Below the pieces are notes generated by a model. The model was not told the DNA's origin. It did not search any database and worked only from the letters and a program-made list of their open reading frames with translations. From Isoetes taiwanensis (lineage: Eukaryota > Streptophyta > Lycopodiopsida > Isoetales > Isoetaceae), in assembly GCA_021234155.1 (NCBI GenBank), contig JAJEKV010000004.1, forward strand, positions 18,043,310 to 18,107,309: a DNA stretch of 64,000 nucleotides. The letters are read 5' to 3'. Below are positions 35,306 to 47,559 of the stretch, piece after piece. The position numbers and the translations under genes were made by a program. Within the stretch, counting starts at the first letter, position 1, and each line of letters opens with the position of its first letter.

Positions 35306-37560
35306 AGCAGTGTTCAGATATTGAAAGATTCAGAAGAAGGCAGACTGAGAATCATCATTTAAGGAAGGTGTCTCCTCTTCTCCTTGAACTTCTGCATGTT
35401 AGACAAAGTGGGATAGGCTGGCTTAATAATAAACTCGTTCCTGATGCAGACACAGTCTCTGCACTCTTGCTGAACTGCCAGCTATTACACAGGTTTATGT
35501 CCAGCCAATGTTCATTGACCTAGGCTTTTGGAAAGAGTAAAACACCTTGTTTGCATGCTATTTTTGCATCTGCTCTATGTTTTCAGCAACAGGGTGCTTC
35601 TAGCCATATGTCAGTGCAGTTTCAAACATCTCCATGTTCATTCTGAGTGAAATAAAGCATCTGATGGATCCCAGTCTATATTATTGACATTGACAAATCT
35701 TCAAGCATAACAACTAGCTAGATCTATACAAGAAAGTAGTGAAAGGCTCAATTTAAGTTTTGTAAATGTTTATGCATCAAATTTATCAAAACTCTTGTCA
35801 AGGTCTTCGTGAGTCAGATCTGCCAGAAATTGTGGTGAATACCATGCTTTGCCATAAATGAAATCTTCGTATTCTGTTGATCGATTATCTTCTAAACAAA
35901 TCAGGGAAAATTTTAAACACCTTATAATTATTTTTGAGTGAAGTGAATTGGCCATTCCTTATGTAATTTAGCTATTGAAGTGAAGCCTAAAATGGCCATT
36001 TTGCTATTTTTAACCAACACAAGTCTAATCCAAATGGCAATTCTTTCTTCAAGCTTTTAGCACTTAAAGTGACAAAAGTTAGACAAAGAACAAATTTAGA
36101 TGGCAAATTACAGTAATTTGATAACATCTCAAATAATATGCTCACATAAATCTAACAACTCAAGCTATATGTTGATTGACCCAAAGGAGCAAATTCTTTT
36201 GCCATCAGAGTTTTAAATACCAGTTTACCAAAAATCATTATCATTTATGATAGATATTACTACTATTAATATATTTTGTAAGTAAGTATAGGCTCTGATA
36301 CAAATCCTCAAGGATATGGCAAAGTCGTTCTCTAGAGAATGGTCCTAACCTAAAAATGACCATTTTGCTGGCTAATATCCTCATCCATGGAACTTAAATG
36401 GCCAATATATATTAGTATGTTCTGAATTACAAAAGAATGAATTGGCCCATTCCAATTCTTTATCTGCCAATCTTTAAAAAAAAAAAAAAATCTTTAGCTG
36501 CCAATTTACGGCTACGAAATGGCATATCTGCACCTACTACATAGCTAACTCAGCCTACTCATGAAGGCTAGGGGATTTTGCCAAAATAGGTGATTCGGGG
36601 CCAAATGGTTTGCCAAGGCCATAAAAAGTTTTTGTTAGCACAAGAAACTAAACTTGGACACCAATTTGCACTACAGTACGCATATCTCCAACCAAAAACA
36701 TACCCTCATTATCATGGTATTGCTCATTTAGGCTTTTACGTAAAGAATCTTACCACCATTTGAGATTTAACATACTTCTGGATAATAACTCACATCATCC
36801 TTGTACAACATTATGGACACTCTAAACTATACATCACACCTACTTGCACACAAACCATGGACACTCCAAACTATATTGCACTATGCTTCCACACAACGTC
36901 CTAGAACATTAGGGTTTTACAAAGAATGATAGCTTAATGATGTGACATTATTCACTTTGGATCCATTAATGATCAACTTTGTAAGTTTCAATATTATTTA
37001 GTTGTATTTCCTTTTTAGTTACCATTTGAGAAAGCTGTTACAACATCTTTAAAAAAGTTGTGAAATGAAATATTATTTTATTATTCTAGACAAGGACTAT
37101 ATGTTGAGCATGCAGTCTTTACAAAGTTATGTTGCTTATCTTTAGTATTTATTTATATAGGGAAAACTTCTAGGTTATATTTTAAAAATGTAGCATGACT
37201 TTTAGATTTCATGCCATATCTAGATATTGATTGTTGTAGGTTGTGGGTTGCTTGTTTTACACAAAGAAAAGATTCATTATTTAAGTTGATGCTCGTCATC
37301 TTCTAGGACATTATTTTCTCTTTCATCCCAAGAGCACTCTCTTGATCTTGTGCTGTTTAATATGTCTGGCAATGTCTCAAGTGATATGGATGTGGCAAGG
37401 TCACATGAAGTGGTAGTTTATCATCCAAATTCAATGGGTGCTATTGTGACTCCATCTATGATATATCCTTTCGTATTCTAGTCATCACAATCCCTACATA
37501 TTCCTAAGAATGTAGGGGAGCTTGATAATGGTTGGAGAATCATCACGCTCAAGAAGGTAG
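35306..37560. other. AT-rich region without recognised genes
   Basis: No conserved coding sequence was recognised. A 61-codon minus frame at 35770-35955 and a protein-like stretch around 37370-37610 (+, containing GWRIITLKKVARKKQSF) could be transposon relics. Confidence 0.45.
37190..37310. repeat. Left copy of a repeat flanking the LINE
   Basis: CACAAAGAAAAGATTCATTA followed by TTTAAGTTGATGCT recurs at 41951-41990 as CACAAAGAAAAGTTCATTCT with TTTAAGTTGATGCT, along with weaker upstream similarity. Two copies flank the LINE in direct orientation. Confidence 0.6.
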
Positions 37561-37686
37561 CCAGAAAGAAGCAATCTTTTGCAGTCATAGTCATAGGTGA
37601 TTAGAAGAGTCATGCTAAATACGTTCGGTCTTCAATACATTTTTTGGGCGCACGTTTGGGCGCATAAGTGAGCTTGAGCATTTCGT

Positions 37687-38359
37687 ATGGCTCCCCGCAA
37701 GAAGGCAGACCCCATCGAATATGATGGAGACTCTGCACGACTGATCGCATTGGTGACAGAATTGAAGAATGAAATCTTATCCTTAAGATCGGAAGTGGCA
37801 GGAATTAAGGGGACGCTTGATGAGCTAACAGCCCTAAACAAAAATCAGACTGCGGAATTGGCTTCCAATCTGCAGAAACCTGCTACCGATTTTAGGGCAC
37901 AAATCACTGATCTTGAACACAAACTACCAGATGAAGATACATCAAGCGGAGGTCTCGTCGGAGCAAATGGATCAGGAAATCCGCACCAAAAACCTAAAGA
38001 TATCAGGTATTCCAGAATCTGAAGGGGAAGAAACCATGGACACGGTAAGACGGTTCTTTTCTGATATGATGCACTTACCTGATCCTCTGTTTGTATCCTC
38101 ACGAAGACTGGGAAAACCGGGATCATTTGCCCGCCCAATCTTGGTGAAATTTGAATCAAAAGAAGCAAGAGATCGAGTACTCCATCATCGGAATGCTCTA
38201 AAAGGTGAAAAAATATGGTTGGACAAAGATTTAACTCCGGATCAGTTGGAAATTCGCAAACAGGAATGGGCAAAAGTTAAAGAAGCTCGGGATAAGGGTT
38301 TAGTGGCATACCTGGATCAAAATGGCAAGGGAATTATCACAAGCAGGAAGTTCAAATAG
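37687..38359 (+). pseudogene. LINE ORF1 (RNA-binding protein), one frameshift
   Basis: The first frame starts MAPRKKADPIEYDG at 37687 and contains a coiled-coil-like heptad region (LVTELKNEILSLRSEVAGIK). The second frame (to 38359) contains the RRM-like core RTKNLKISGIPESEGEE, SSRRLGKPGSFARPILVKF, KEARDRVLHHRNAL and ends in KARDKGLVA-type sequence. This is the layout of L1-type ORF1 proteins, which bind element RNA. The switch of frame between about 37930 and 37990 disrupts the protein. It is directly upstream of the endonuclease ORF of the same element. Confidence 0.8.
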
Positions 38360-38369
38360 GAAGTAAGGG

Positions 38370-41300
38370 CTTTGGGAGTTTGCCTATGGAATTCACATGG
38401 GCTAACCCAGGCTAAGATAAATGCAACATTGGATATGTGGAAAGAAGATCTATTATGTTTCACCGAAACTTGGGCTCACCAGTTTCTTTACCACCAGACA
38501 TACCAGGATACACTTTGCTGAGTCAAATATGGAATGAGAAAACAATAGGAGCGGGCCGTGGCTTTGGAGGAATAGCAATATATAAGAAAGAAGATGCAAC
38601 TTTTGAGTTTCAGATTATAAAACAAGATTAATATAAACAGTATATATGGATCCGAATACATGGGAGCGGGCAGCCAATTTTTTTGGCTGTATGCTATTTT
38701 GCGCCTGAGAATTCTCAAGTTTATAAGATGCTGGATATAGACAAAGAGAATCCGTATGGTAACATATACTCAGATATCTTGGAGTATTCAGCTCTTGGGG
38801 AAATTTTTGTCATGGGGGATTTCAACGGCCGCACAGGCAGCCAGCAAGCCAAAACATATGAGGATCTTACAAATTTGCATTTAGACGAGTTAAAGGATCC
38901 CATTTATGACAGAAATTCAGAAGACACAACCTCAAATGAGATGGGTTTAAGGCTGATTGAGCTTAGTACCGCATGTCAGTTGCAAATCATCAACGGTATT
39001 GCATCTTTCCCCAGTTTTGGAAAGCTGACATATAAAAATCATGTGGGCGGGAGCACAATAGACTATTTACTGGCGAAGGATAAAGAACACATTGCAGATT
39101 TTTATATTGGGGAATTTCTCCCCGAATCAGATCATGCTCCTTTACATCTTGAGCTAAAGACAAGAGCTCAAAGGGACACATCGTCTCCCATCTTCCACCC
39201 TAAACTGAAAGTAAGATATCAGCTTCATGACAATTATAAGGAAATGGTAGAAGACATGGTGGCGGCCGCCACATGGTCAGGCTCTTTGGATACAGATGCT
39301 TATCTCTTTCAAGAGATATTGCTCACAGCAGGGAAGACAATTTTTGGGCTTTCTAAGAAATATACTCGAGGGAAGCCATGTAACTCATGGTGGGATGCGG
39401 AATGCACAAATGCCAGGAAGAATTTGACACAATTCTGTATCTGCAAACCAAAGTGGGTACAAGGATTTCATAAGGAAAAAGAAGAGAAGTTATTATGCCC
39501 ATAAGCAACGTGAGCTGTCTGATCAGCTCACTAAACACCCCAAAAGCTTCTGGAATACTCTTCAAGGCGCTCCCCAAAAGGTCACTTTGGAAAATATAGA
39601 TCTGCTTAATTTAGTGAAATCTCTATATGAAAAGGATGGCGCCTGCTGCATGCCTAAATTAGCTCCAATGGTGGACCTTTTCACCACCTTCCAAGTCCAA
39701 AAACATCTAGCCAAGACATCTAACAATAAAGCAATGGATGCGAGGCGGGTTTATGTGTTGAGCTCCTTAAATGGGGGGGAAGACTTTGGCACTTTTAACA
39801 GATCTGCTAAATAAGAGTCTCACTCAAGGGCTTCCAGCCAATTGGAGGATCAATAGAGTCCAACCAATTCATAAGGGAGGAGACAAAAAGGACATAGGGA
39901 ATTACAGAACTATTTTGATAGGCAGCGTGTTCTCCAAAATTCTGGGAGGTCTTCTGGAAAATAAGATCAGTACATGGGCAGAGAGCTAGCACGTGTTCGG
40001 GTCTCAAAGATCAAAGCTGGTTTCAGGGTAAATCACAGTACGCTAGCTCACGTGCTTACGCTCCGGACTCTAATAGAAAAAGCTAAGACGCTAAACTCCT
40101 CCCTGTACATGGCATTCATAGACTTCTCGAAGGCCTTTGACACTATCCCGCGAAAAGAACTCAGTGAAAGGCTTGTCCAAATTGGAGTCCCTCTCGAGTT
40201 AAGAGCAGCAGTATCTCGATTATATGAAGAGGTTTTGATCAAAGTTTCTTGGGATTTGGACACCAAGATCAGAAGCACAATAGGTGTCCGCCAGGGATGT
40301 CCTTTATCCCCGACTTTGTTCGGGATTTTCATTGACGAGTTTGATGATTGGTTGAGAGCAAAATCACTCGCAGGGGCAAAAATGGGTTCATACCTCATAC
40401 AACTCCTCCTCTACGCAGATGATGTGGTCTTACTTGCAAGTAGAAAGACCACACTTCAAAAACATTTAGACAATCTGGAGAGCTTTTGTGAAGAGAAAAA
40501 AATGACTGTAAACCTTTCCAAATCCAAAATCATGGTGTTTAGGACGAGAGACCGGCCTGATTTCACCTACAAAGGACAGATTTTGGAGACGGTAGACTCT
40601 TACAAATACCTTGGTCTCGATCTTGCTTCAAACTATAGCTGGAAGAACTGTCTTCAAAGAAGAGTCCTGGGTGGGAAAGCGGCCTTGTTCAGCATGCTAG
40701 CAAAATGCAGTAAGGCCTCCCTCACAGATTGGCATTTGAAGTGTATTTTGTTTAAATCCCTGGTCCAAACCGTAGTACTTTATGGTGTTCCCATTTGGGG
40801 CCGGGATCTCTCATCTCGGATGTGGGCGCAGTCCTAAAACTGTTCCTAAAGATCGAACTTGGGATCAAGTCTCAAATTCCCTATGCGTTGATGCTCGCGG
40901 GAACTGGGTTGTTCCCACTTGAAGTGGAGGGTTTATATCAGGTAGTCAATTTCTATAATAGAGTAATGGAACAGGGATCTGATCGGCTGTCTCACGAAGC
41001 CATGATCAATTCCAATTGGCCACGGAATCTGGCGGCATGGGCCAACAGATGGGGGCTCGATATATCCACCTGCCCAAAAGATAAGAGAGAACTCAGAAAT
41101 ATTTTAGAAAAATTGGCAAAGGCAAAAAAGCTATGGGGCGGTCCCTGGAAAACGGATGCAAATATACAAAGCAAAGGTTAACCACATGGAAACTTATACA
41201 GGCCAATCTTACTTGGGAGCAAATCTATCCCCAGCTCAAAGAAGATTGATCGCCAGGTATAGAACCGGGTCTCATAGGCTGGCAATAGAAATAGGTCGTT

Positions 41301-41524
41301 GGACCAAGATTCCAATTGAAGAACGAAAATGCAATCTCTGTGATACAGGATATGTGGAGGATGAGGAACATGTTTTCTTAACATGCCCCGCATACGAAGA
41401 CATCAGGAACAAATTTGAAATAAGTGCACAGGATTTCTATTCACTACTTACTGTAGCACCAAAAAAATTGGGATTGTATATAAGGGTGGTTGACTCACAC
41501 CGTGCCTTGTTACAAAAATTGTAA
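38370..41524 (+). pseudogene. LINE ORF2: APE endonuclease, reverse transcriptase, zinc knuckle
   Basis: The order of domains is complete. The N-terminal endonuclease starts WNSHGLTQAKINATLDMW and LLCFTETW (catalytic Glu), continues in frame at 38683-39504 with VMGDFNGRTG, STIDYLLAK and ESDHAPL. The reverse transcriptase (39587-40837) has KAGFRVNHSTLAH, LYMAFIDFSKAFDTI, GVRQGCPLSP and the catalytic YADD (40412-40423), followed by a thumb with YLGLDLA. The C-terminal part (41156-41524) has RRLIARYRTGSHRL, EIGRW and C-x2-C...DEEHVFLTCPAYEDIR. Frameshifts or stops occur near 38485, 38630, 39500, 39790, 39990, 40830 and 41180, so the copy is dead. The core RT frame of 287 codons is unbroken, so inactivation is fairly recent. 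Confidence 0.9.
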
Positions 41525-41576
41525 CTGGTTTTGTTCATGTGCTCCATAGCCTCTCAAGGCTCAAGTGAGCATTAGA

Positions 41577-41577
41577 C

Positions 41578-41671
<94 letters not shown>
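41577..41671. repeat. (TAA)n microsatellite at the LINE 3' end
   Basis: About 31 uninterrupted TAA/ATA triplets directly follow the short 3' UTR of the LINE. They stand where a poly(A) tail would be in L1-type elements; TAA-repeat tails are known from I-type LINEs. Confidence 0.9.
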
Positions 41672-41673
<2 letters not shown>

Positions 41674-41729
41674 GAAATTATGAGATGTACATGTACTTAC
41701 ACAAAGGGACACTTTCTTCATTGAGGTTT

Positions 41730-41855
41730 AAGTCTGTTTCTTAGCTTATTGTACTTTTTCCCCTGTTTGATAATGATATTTATTTCTCGTCCTTCAAAAA
41801 AAAAAAATAATTTAAGCTCAACTTTAAAAACTATTCTATTCTATTCTATTCTTTA
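41730..41855 (+). mobile_element. SINE 3'-end relic with A tail, then (TATTC)n
   Basis: TTTGATAATGATATTTATTT then CTCGTCCTTC and a run of A (41797-41808) resemble the 3' end of the SINE at 30818-31390 (TGATAATGAATAGAATGACG, TCCTTC, A run). A short (TATTC)n stretch follows at about 41833-41855. Confidence 0.5.
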
Positions 41856-42099
41856 CAACTTTATGGGACGATTGAACTTCCCAAGGGATAATATGATGTT
41901 GTATGACTTTCAGGTCTCATCATTATTACAAGGTGTGGGTGCTTGATCACACAAAGAAAAGTTCATTCTTTAAGTTGATGCTTCATGACTTCCAACGCTT
42001 TTTGCGAGAATGGACCTTCCCAAGGTATGGTTTGCTCCCAAAGAATGGTTTGATTTTGAAATTCTCAAGGTATATCCTTAAGTTGTTCTAATTTTATTG

Positions 42100-42815
42100 C
42101 TCCACATGCTAAGTCATAGCATAGGTTGTCTTATAACCTTTTGAACTCTTGCTTTAACTGAACCTAAGTCATAGCATATAGGTTGTCTTATAAAATTTTA
42201 AACTCTAGATTCCCTGAGTATGCATTTTTTACTACACATTGAATGACTACTTTTTTGTAAAATTTGTTTAGCTGCTTGCGGAGTAGCATGTGATTTTGGA
42301 GAGATGACTATAGCTAACAGAAGTAGGATTTCTGAAAGCTCTCACACAAATTAATCGAGACATGACAATGGCTAGCATGATTTTCAAAAACTCACACAAG
42401 GTGCATCGTTTTAATTAATGGACACATTGTTTTATTGACATTCCTAAAAATTATAGATGCATGCATAAGGCATATTAGGGTCCTCAATTGCCAAGAACCA
42501 TGTATTAGAACATGTATTAGGTCCTCAGTTGCAAGGGACCATGCATTGATGTTTCCATATTCAATAGCTATTTTTCTGCAAAATTTGTTTTAGAGTTAAT
42601 ATATTGCTTAATGTGACCTGTAATTTTGGAGATACGATTACAGCTAGTAGAAGCAGGATTCTCAAAAGCTCTCACATAAATTAGTTGAGGTACGTTAATG
42701 GCTGGCAGATCCATCATTCTCAAAAATTCACACACATTTTTAAGCATATCGTTTAAAGTGGCATGCCTAGAAATTGTAGATATAGGTCCTTCGTTGCCAA
42801 GAACCATGTATTAGA
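42100..42815. repeat. Tandem duplications of ~68 bp and ~300 bp
   Basis: AAGTCATAGCAT(AT)AGGTTGTCTTATAA occurs at about 42113 and 42169. A longer unit of about 300 bp at 42240-42510 is repeated at 42545-42815 (shared: GTAAAATTTGTTT, TGATTTTGGAGA / TAATTTTGGAGA, AAAGCTCTCACA, GCCAAGAACCATGTATTAGA). Confidence 0.75.
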
Positions 42816-43600
42816 TCCCCAACTGGTTGATTCTTTTGCTTGGGCAGAGCATTTAGGAAATGTAAGTGATTCTTTGCAATACTAGACCATGCCTTTTCTC
42901 TTTGCATATATTAGAAACAAATATTTTAAACTTAATAAACTGTGTATGTGCTATTGGAGCGTCGTATTACACAATTCAAATGGCAAAATGCTTATATCAA
43001 CCCCAACATATTAATCACCATGAAAACCATAAAAAACTTAAGCTATCTATAATTTTCCATTAAGCAAATGTTCCTTTATCACGAATAGCTATGGGTTGTA
43101 GCATTACAAATGGTTGTTAAAGATTGACATTGTTGTATTCAATTATTAATCTAGATCATTTTTCCTGTCTTGCTTGCAAATCATGGCGAGCCAAATCAAA
43201 ATTTAACAAGAGCTCTTCATAGATCATTTCTTCTATAATGGCGCAGTCGTCTAGCGACGCCAAGCACAATTTCATTAAATATGGACTTTCTACAAGTCCA
43301 TAAATATCTCAAATAGTGGCTCTTGGCAAGAATATATGGTTTTTGGGGTGCAAATAATGGAATATGCTGGCATGATTCCATTATTTTCACCAAAAATAGA
43401 TAAGTCGTGATGAAGAAATGGGAAAGGCATCTTACCTCGAAGTCCATGCAGTAGGTGAGAAGGCAAGCCATGGGTGAGTGGTGTATTTAAGACGTACCAT
43501 TGTCATGGAGGTGGTGAAGTTGTGCATGTCCAAGTTTCATCGATTCATCTTCAAGCTCCAGAATGGTCGTAACCAGGCATAGAGAAGGATCACACATTGA
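42816..43600. other. Non-coding stretch
   Basis: No recognised gene or repeat family. A minus-strand frame at 43217-43471 has no known motif. Confidence 0.4.
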
Positions 43601-43662
43601 CAGAAATGCAATTCCAAATCTCCGAACCCATTCTGGCCCATGCCAATGAGCTGTAGCGGGAG

Positions 43663-44157
43663 GTGCAAAGGGAGTTGAATGTGCATGGAAAGAAGGAGAT
43701 TAGAGCTCGGCTCAGGAAACTACAAGAGCAAGGGTCGGCTCGAATGTATAATGCAGAGGCTCAGCTCTCCAGGATGGAGCTGGCAGACTGTCTAATATTT
43801 CTCAAAGCCTACATTTACAGGGCAAAGGCACTAAAGAGGGTCCTGAGAATGGAGGACTTGTGGATCCACAACGCTTTCAAACCAATTTTCATGAAGCTTT
43901 ATGAGAAGCAATGTAGGCAACATGCAGTTGTGGCTATCATGCTCTTGGATAACACTACTCTGTCAAGGACCTGGAACGCTGGTTGCATCTACATGGCTGA
44001 AATGATATTGAGGAGTTCGTGCTTGAAGATCTTATTCGAGCAGAAATGGAGCTCTCTTGACGCTCCATTATCTATGACTGGATGCCAGTCCTATGTATTT
44101 CTTCGTAATATGAATACAAGCAACTGTTTTGACTCAAATGTATGTCATGCTCTTTGA
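43663..44157 (+). CDS. Unrecognised 164-codon ORF
   Basis: The frame starts MQRELNVHGKKEIRARLRKL and continues with a charged helical N-terminal half (EAQLSRMELADCLIFLKAY, RAKALKRVLRMEDLWIHNAF) and a hydrophobic second half with VVAIMLLDN. Similar protein-like text precedes it in the same frame after a stop at about 43650 (QISEPILAHANEL), so the true ORF was probably longer. It converges with the decayed coding block at 44328-47429, and both may belong to one mobile element. I know no family for it. Confidence 0.45.
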   Translation: MQRELNVHGKKEIRARLRKLQEQGSARMYNAEAQLSRMELADCLIFLKAYIYRAKALKRVLRMEDLWIHNAFKPIFMKLYEKQCRQHAVVAIMLLDNTTLSRTWNAGCIYMAEMILRSSCLKILFEQKWSSLDAPLSMTGCQSYVFLRNMNTSNCFDSNVCHAL

Positions 44158-46387
44158 TGTGTAGAGTAGTCAGTATTTAGTACAACTTAAGGGGATAAAA
44201 TAATACAACTTGGGACTTATAATGAAATTTTATTCTTTTCATTAAAATTGTAATGACATTATACATTTGAACGATGAAATTGGGCACGCACCCAATTTCG
44301 AAAACAACTGCTTATATATTCATGGTTCGGGTGGCTCTTCTTCATGCTCATCGGGTTTCTCTACAGCGCGCTCTGCAGTGTTCTTGATAATGGCCATCCT
44401 CTTCATGAATTCCTAAGAGCCCACGGACTCGTTTCCCTCCTCATCCGCTTCACGTGAGGGGGACTTTTTGGTTTGCTGCTCTAGCTCCTCATGTGCAGGC
44501 TGTTGAGTTTTTGGGACCAACTCTTGAGGACCCAGGTCTTGACCTCCTGGGAGCCTCTCCTATAAAAGTCGCTGCTGGAATTTGGAACTACTTTCACCGA
44601 CGTCTTGAGTGCACACCAAGGTGGTCCCTGCCAGAGCATTAATGTTTTTTTCTTATTCCTGAAAAGTTGAAGCTGCTGTGATCCAGGAGCCCATGGGCTT
44701 TTCAATTGCTCGACCAAGAAGCTCTTACTTAACCAAAGCATGTTCTGTGCCTCCTCTAGTGTTTTTCGAGAGAAAGAAATTGGCTCTGCTGGGGTCGTAG
44801 GTGTTTCTTGGGACCTGGATGCAACATGTTTCTTACTCCCCAGGGCTAATTGTTGTTGGGCTCGACCCTTCGATCTTTTCTCATCCAACATTATTTCAAG
44901 CTGGTCAAATATTCGAACAAGCTTGTCGCACCGCACCTCATCGCTCTCAAAGGCCAAGGCTTTATACCATTCGCATAGCATGGCCCTGCTGAATGCACCA
45001 CTAGAAAAGAAATCAAGGACTGTGCAACCTTCCATCATTAACTTGCATATGAGGTGCATGTCCTCGAGTCCAGTTGATTCGGCACCAGAGCCCCTTCCCC
45101 ACCGCTGACACCCTTGTTGCACAAAGGACGGTATAGCCAGTATGTTGCAAAAGACACACACAGTTAGTCCGATTAACAAAGTTGATGAAATAGGGGGGGT
45201 GCCCAATTTGAGTAGACTCTTGCCTGAAGCGCAATCAACGTCCGACAAATTCTTTTCGATGGCATCTGCCTCTTTGAGATGATCTGGAAACTTCAAATGT
45301 TGTTGAGGATGGTCAGCACTCGTGAAACAGAGGTTCAGATTATCCAAGATTGGCACGGCCGCTTGCTCTCTTGCCGCGTACATCAATCGCACAAGGGTTT
45401 GAAGCTCACACACCTTAGACGTTGAGGCAATCTTCGTATTGGGGTCTTGGTATGCTCCGATCCATACACGGCTACCACCATCTATAGTCTTCATGGCAGC
45501 CAAGCACTCACTGAGATGATCCGGAGAGATGAATATAGTGATCCAGTAAATTTGCTGGTCAGTAAATATATGTTTATCTGATCCAGGAACTTTTGATAGT
45601 CCTCCATGGTCTTAAAAGTTCTCGTGTTCTTGAAATCACAGCCTACGAAGTGCTGATGTATTGACTGCATCAACACACATCCCCATAGGACTTACTTGGT
45701 AACACGTAAAACTCTTGTTGCCCTCCTCCATTGGCAACTATCGCTTCTGGTAGGGTCTCTTTTTCACTTTCCTTGCTGCTTTCTTTCCATCCTGACACTG
45801 TTTGCAAACATAAGCATTATGTTCTCCGTGAAGATGGGATACACTTTTCTGACGTTAGCCATGTCCTTAAATTGCTCTTTCTTCACACCTTTCAGGTATT
45901 TGACAAGAGCGCGTCTCCACAATGCCAATCTTCTTCAGCTCGGGGGCCATCACTTTCATTGTCCTCCTTTCTGTATAGGATTTGCTTCCCCTAAGAAAGA
46001 TGATGCCTGCTTTGATCTCGCCCAACAATCTCTGCAAGTCCATTGGATGCATCGACTTCAAACAACGACAACTGTTATTCGTGAACATCCGCAGATGATC
46101 CTTCACTTCTATTTTTTCTCCCTACTCGTCCTTCAGGCGATCTTCGTAAAATAATTGGGCCACCTCCTTGCACATAGCCCATGTCTTGTCGTTCAAGTAG
46201 ATTAAGTAATCATAGTCGCGCATGGACCTAGTCCTTAGAGTTTGCTTGGTTATGGCCACCCAATCTTGGAACACAAAAAATGCAAATAGTGAGATGGGTA
46301 GATATCTAAAGAAAAAAATAGCCCCCTGGCAAGAAATTGGACGGATGTCCTAACTGCCCAAAGAAGACACCATGTGGAGATTTATGA

Positions 46388-46590
46388 GTGTGTCAAATCG
46401 GGCGCCCGCCCCATTTGACAATGTGCCCCCCTGCTAATCCATCCATTAGAGTTACAATAAATGATAGATCAGTTTTCCGAGGGAGTCTAATCGGGCGCCC
46501 ACCCAATTTGATCACGGGACCCAATTCCAACCTCGAGGACCAGTAAAGAACCTGCAGGGGCAAACCGGGCAGGCGCCCAATTCGACTGAT
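46388..46590. repeat. Cluster of the CAAATTGGGCG palindrome family
   Basis: Three copies of an imperfect palindrome with core GGGCGCCC(G/A)CCC and CAAAT/ATTTG arms at about 46395, 46490 and 46567. Other copies lie at 44277, 45200, 47478, 47620 and 49258, and the cleanest ones at 52543 (CAAATTGGGCGGCC...) and 52591. The full form is a perfect inverted repeat of 24 bp. Confidence 0.75.
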
Positions 46591-46973
46591 GTGTCAGTTA
46601 CTTGCACTAGAAGGTGGATGCCGAGTACAAGCCAAATAGGACATCCGCTCAATTTGTTCAAGGAATAAGTAAAAGAGAACTCATTGAATACGGACCAGCC
46701 TGTGACTGCTCGGGCTTGCCTTTCTTTGGTTTGCGCAGCCATTCAGAAGTCCGGTTGACAACCATCTGCGCTACAGTGGTGGTATAGTTACTGTTCACAA
46801 TCCAGTACTGTGCATTCTCCAAATTGGAGGCCTTTTTCCTGTTTGTAGCCCTATTAGTTTCAGGATTAAACGGCACCACATCAGCGCAAGGGGGATGCAT
46901 TGGAATTGATGTGAAAAAACAGGTTTTCTAGGTGCCCAGGGCTGATAACCCTATAGGTCATGTTTGCAGAGGC

Positions 46974-47172
46974 CTGATGCATTCTGAAGATATCTACCTC
47001 TATCTCAAATTCCACACCTAGAGGATAAATTCTTTCTTTGTGCTTAATACTGACAATAGCACTCTGGGCCAGTCTGATGCATCCTGAAAATATCCACCTC
47101 TATCTCAAACTCCACATCCAGAGGATAAATCCTTTCTCTGTACTTAATACTGATAATAGCACTCTGGGTCAG
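46974..47172. repeat. ~98-bp tandem duplication inside the coding block
   Basis: Two copies of a unit containing CACCTCTATCTCAAA(C/T)TCCACA, AGAGGATAAAT and CAATAGCACTCTGGG. Both copies encode the same minus-strand peptide (SI.(Y/H)(R/K)ERIYPL.VEFEIEVD), so the duplication happened while or after the region was coding. Confidence 0.8.
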
Positions 47173-47559
47173 CTCACGCCTGCTTTTTTATGCTCACCAA
47201 AGGAAGTTGGGCCCTTCATGATTTGCAATCCAAGCCATTCAGACTTACTATCGCTATCACTCTTGCCACTAGCCTCACGTGAACTGGATGGAGGGATGGC
47301 TGGACAGGGCCGCTTAGAGGATGATTGCTTAAAGAGCTTCTTCCGTAGATGTTTTTCTGGTTTCATCAGCTCAGCACATTCGGAGTGGTCTCCCTCTTGA
47401 GCACTACTATCAGAAGATCGACCAGGCAATCACCCAATTTGCCCAAGGGACTTATTGCTAATATTTATGCCTCCCGTGGACAAATTGGGCGGACGCCCAA
47501 TTTGCTCAAGGGGCTGGCTACTTGATGTCATCCTCGGAGCCTCCCAAGGATAAACAAAG

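Larger units (their letters stand above)
44328..47429 (-). pseudogene. Large unrecognised coding block, multiply broken
   Basis: Protein-like text on the minus strand can be followed for 3 kb. It runs from 47429 (MPGRSSDSSAQEGDHSECAE, acidic, Ser-rich), through ERIYPLDVEFEIEVDIFRMH, NAQYWIVNSNYTTTVAQMVV, MRDYDYLIYLNDKTWAMCKE, MHPMDLQRLLGEIKAGIIFL and AYVCKQCQDGKKAARKVKKR, to an unbroken 340-codon frame at 44481-45503 (containing SGAFSRAMLCEWYKALAFES). It ends after a frameshift in an acidic tail (KPDEHEEEPPEP) at about 44328. Frameshifts or stops fall near 47170, 47075, 46900, 46140, 45865, 45620 and 44520. It is either one ancient gene with small introns that has decayed or a transposon protein. 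I do not recognise any domain, and long preserved stretches argue against chance. Confidence 0.55.

Noticed and set aside
37190-42000. The repeats flanking the LINE as LTRs of a larger retrotransposon
   Set aside because: Similarity is short and weak, no TG...CA boundaries, primer site or gag/pol were seen, and the interior is a non-LTR element.
44740-45108. 122-codon plus-strand ORF as a gene
   Set aside because: It is antisense to the 340-codon minus-strand frame, which is longer and continues into neighbouring coding-like segments.
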